Part shown: positions 62,327-64,000 of the stretch, piece by piece
How positions within the stretch are numbered: position 1 is the stretch's first letter
How the letters are laid out: each line of letters begins with the position of its first letter
DNA from: Hetaerina americana
Taxonomy: Eukaryota; Arthropoda; Insecta; Odonata; Calopterygidae
Reading direction: 5' to 3'
DNA: 64,000 nucleotides
NCBI GenBank assembly: GCA_022747635.1
Contig: JAKTNV010000010.1
Span: 44,114,027-44,178,026 of the forward strand
Made by a program: the position numbers and the translations under genes
The notes under the pieces: model-generated
Database searches by the model: none
Seen by the model: the letters and a program-made list of their open reading frames with translations, nothing else
Told to the model about the DNA's origin: nothing

Positions 62327-62743
62327 ATGAATCTTTGGGCATGCATTGATTTTTCAATTCAAATCAACGAAAAAAAATACTTACCTGTTCAAACATACGA
62401 TCAGCTAAACTCACGCAGAACTAATATATTTTTATTAACTGAATGGCCTACCAACCTACAATACATTATTAAAACAGGACTGCCGCTGGACCCAATGACC
62501 TACGTCTAGAGCGACAGCTTTGAAGAAGTAACCGACCTATACTTTCACGTAACCAACAACGATTTTTCTCTGGTATAGGCAACACTTAAACTCCAAAATT
62601 TATATAAAATAAGTACTAACGACAAATCGTTTCAACAAAATCAAAATAAAGAATTTGACTATGAAAATTCCAAATTCCTCTCGCCACAAAAGGAAAAACA
62701 CGTCTTTATTCAAACACGTTGCTTATTAGAAACCGGGTGTTAG
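62327..62743 (+). pseudogene. Decayed coding-like region, family unknown
   Basis: One frame stays open for about 139 codons apart from TAG at 62507-62509 and TAG at 62576-62578, ending at TAG 62741-62743. All three pieces have protein-like composition: KYLPVQTYDQLN early, SDSFEEVTDLYFHVTNNDFS in the middle, EKHVFIQTRCLLETG late. A TGA sits immediately before the first ATG, so the true start is not visible. I do not recognise the family. Chance is possible in a window this size. Confidence 0.3.
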
Positions 62744-64000
62744 TATGATGAACCATCGCGAAAATAAAATATAAAGCGATTAATGTAACTCAGACTGATT
62801 GCAATAGTTTTATACGGTCAGATATGCTTTGAGGTGCCATAACTGATGCTTCGGAATGAGACGAAATAGCTCCTTGGGGATGTTGAGATTGAAGAGATGA
62901 ACACGAAAAAATAAAACGATAGAAAGAGGGAAGATTCTCGTCATTCTTTCGCGGTGACGTGTTAAAGCCTTGTCAAAAGGGGAAAGGTGAGTCATTAATT
63001 CTTCTTCTTCTTCCCAGAACTCCTTTTCGAAATGGATGCAGATTATTTGCGCCGGGGAACGAGGTTAAAGTGGTCGTTTGGATTCTCTAATGTTCATAGG
63101 GATTAAGGGAGGCTCTCTTTAATTTGCCACCGCGATTGATACGATATTAACTCTTACACCTTTGGGGAAAAGGGGGAAAATTTTAATGTACGTTTGGACT
63201 TGCTCGCATGTCGGCAGCGTACATTACGGTCATGAAGGATCCCGTCCAAAAGGAAGGGGAAGTTATGTGAAAGCAGTGCAGTTACGTGGGACTCTTTCGT
63301 TGGGCGTAAATTTGGACGAGTTTTAGCACTCTTCGAGCTTTCCAGGCCACCATTAAAACAGAATAGCATAATTTACATTGTATTCCAGCCGAGGAATCTA
63401 TTTTTACCTACTCGAAGTTGGAAAAAGGAACCAGCGAAGTACGTCGGAGTTAATGAGCCATTGGAAATAAGCACAAAGAGAGCTTGTGATTTGAATAAAT
63501 TTGTCGCCACACTAACGTTTTATCTTGTTATAACCGGCCTCCATTTGAATATGTATTATATTGTTATAATTTTTGTGATTAATTTAAAATCCCTGGGAAT
63601 TTATAATTTTTAAAGTAGGTCATTTTGTCATTGATAAATAGCAATGATGCAATTTTTCCATTATTGAAAATTCCTATATGGATTGATCATTCAAATTGAT
63701 TCAAATAATTTATATCATTCTTTAATTTTGGATTTATATTATGTTCAATTTAGTATTCAATGCACTCCCCAAATTCCTGAATTATAAAGATGGATTTTTC
63801 GGATTTTTACGATTCCATTACCTTTCTCTCGTCTTTGTATCTGGTTGGTACGTTGAAGAGCAGGTGAAACTACTAAAGGATTAAGACGAAATTTTAAGCT
63901 AACATTTTTTTCAAATGGACACTCAAAACCAATACTATTTAAAATTGATATATTAACCAATAGATGTATTTATCGATACCAACATTTTACCAATAAATGT
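62744..64000. other. AT-rich stretch, nothing recognised
   Basis: No coding, RNA or element signal was identified up to the window end. Confidence 0.5.

Noticed and set aside
1..64000. CRISPR array, operon or other prokaryotic system
   Set aside because: No regularly spaced repeats with unique spacers and no dense gene arrangement. All recognisable content is eukaryotic nuclear.

Overview
This is a 64 kb eukaryotic window, most likely from an insect or another arthropod with a large, AT-rich, repeat-filled genome. The reasons are an intron-sized AT-rich landscape, long (TA)n microsatellites, mariner elements, CR1-like and RTE-like LINEs, Penelope-like retroelement (PLE) remnants, tRNA-derived SINEs, and a nuclear copy of mitochondrial cox1 that reads correctly only in the invertebrate mitochondrial code. 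The species cannot be fixed from the sequence. There is no operon, CRISPR array or prokaryotic architecture.

The only host coding exon I trust is at 6872-7176 on the + strand. It lies at the end of a GC- and CpG-rich island (about 5150-7290) and encodes an N-terminus starting MGNS (a likely N-myristoylation site), a low-complexity linker, and the A/B helices of a globin that resembles globin X. It ends at a strong GTGAGT donor. No second globin exon was found, so the rest of the window is probably intron 1, possibly holding other genes. Two weaker gene hints are a GC-rich candidate exon at 54062-54228 (CT tract, GTAAGT donor) and a TATA-type promoter at about 60611 followed by an ATG-A|GTGAGT arrangement at 60804-60808.

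Mobile DNA dominates what can be recognised. One LINE family (RTE-like) has left three decayed copies: 188-2430 (+, as an endonuclease piece and a C-terminal piece), 20690-21110 (+) and 38100-39850 (-). A different, nearly intact CR1/Jockey-like LINE lies at about 55284-58220 (-) with an 882-codon open frame, and a short relic of its 3' end sits at 59858-60060. Two mariners are present. The one at 42422-43680 is full length with DD34D residues intact but two in-frame stops. The one at 51336-52088 is an internally deleted 753 bp derivative with perfect 33 bp inverted ends and TA target duplications. A complete SINE with 11 bp target duplications lies at 53368-53607, and other tRNA-derived repeats occur at 11304, 31430, 47836 and possibly 61360. 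A cox1 NUMT occupies about 35230-35770.

The most unusual part is 11.2-14.6 kb, echoed at 32.4-33.3 kb and 59.47-59.61 kb. Pieces of PLEs and a tRNA-headed repeat alternate with (TA)n arrays. They include a perfect 120 bp palindrome (12751-12870), a second long inverted repeat (13868-14117), and a PLE GIY-YIG endonuclease reading frame (12962-13576). Several short motifs have the layout CTGANGA - hairpin - CGAAA, resembling the hammerhead ribozyme motifs known from PLE ends. Most remaining sequence is AT-rich, intron-like DNA in which I see no gene.
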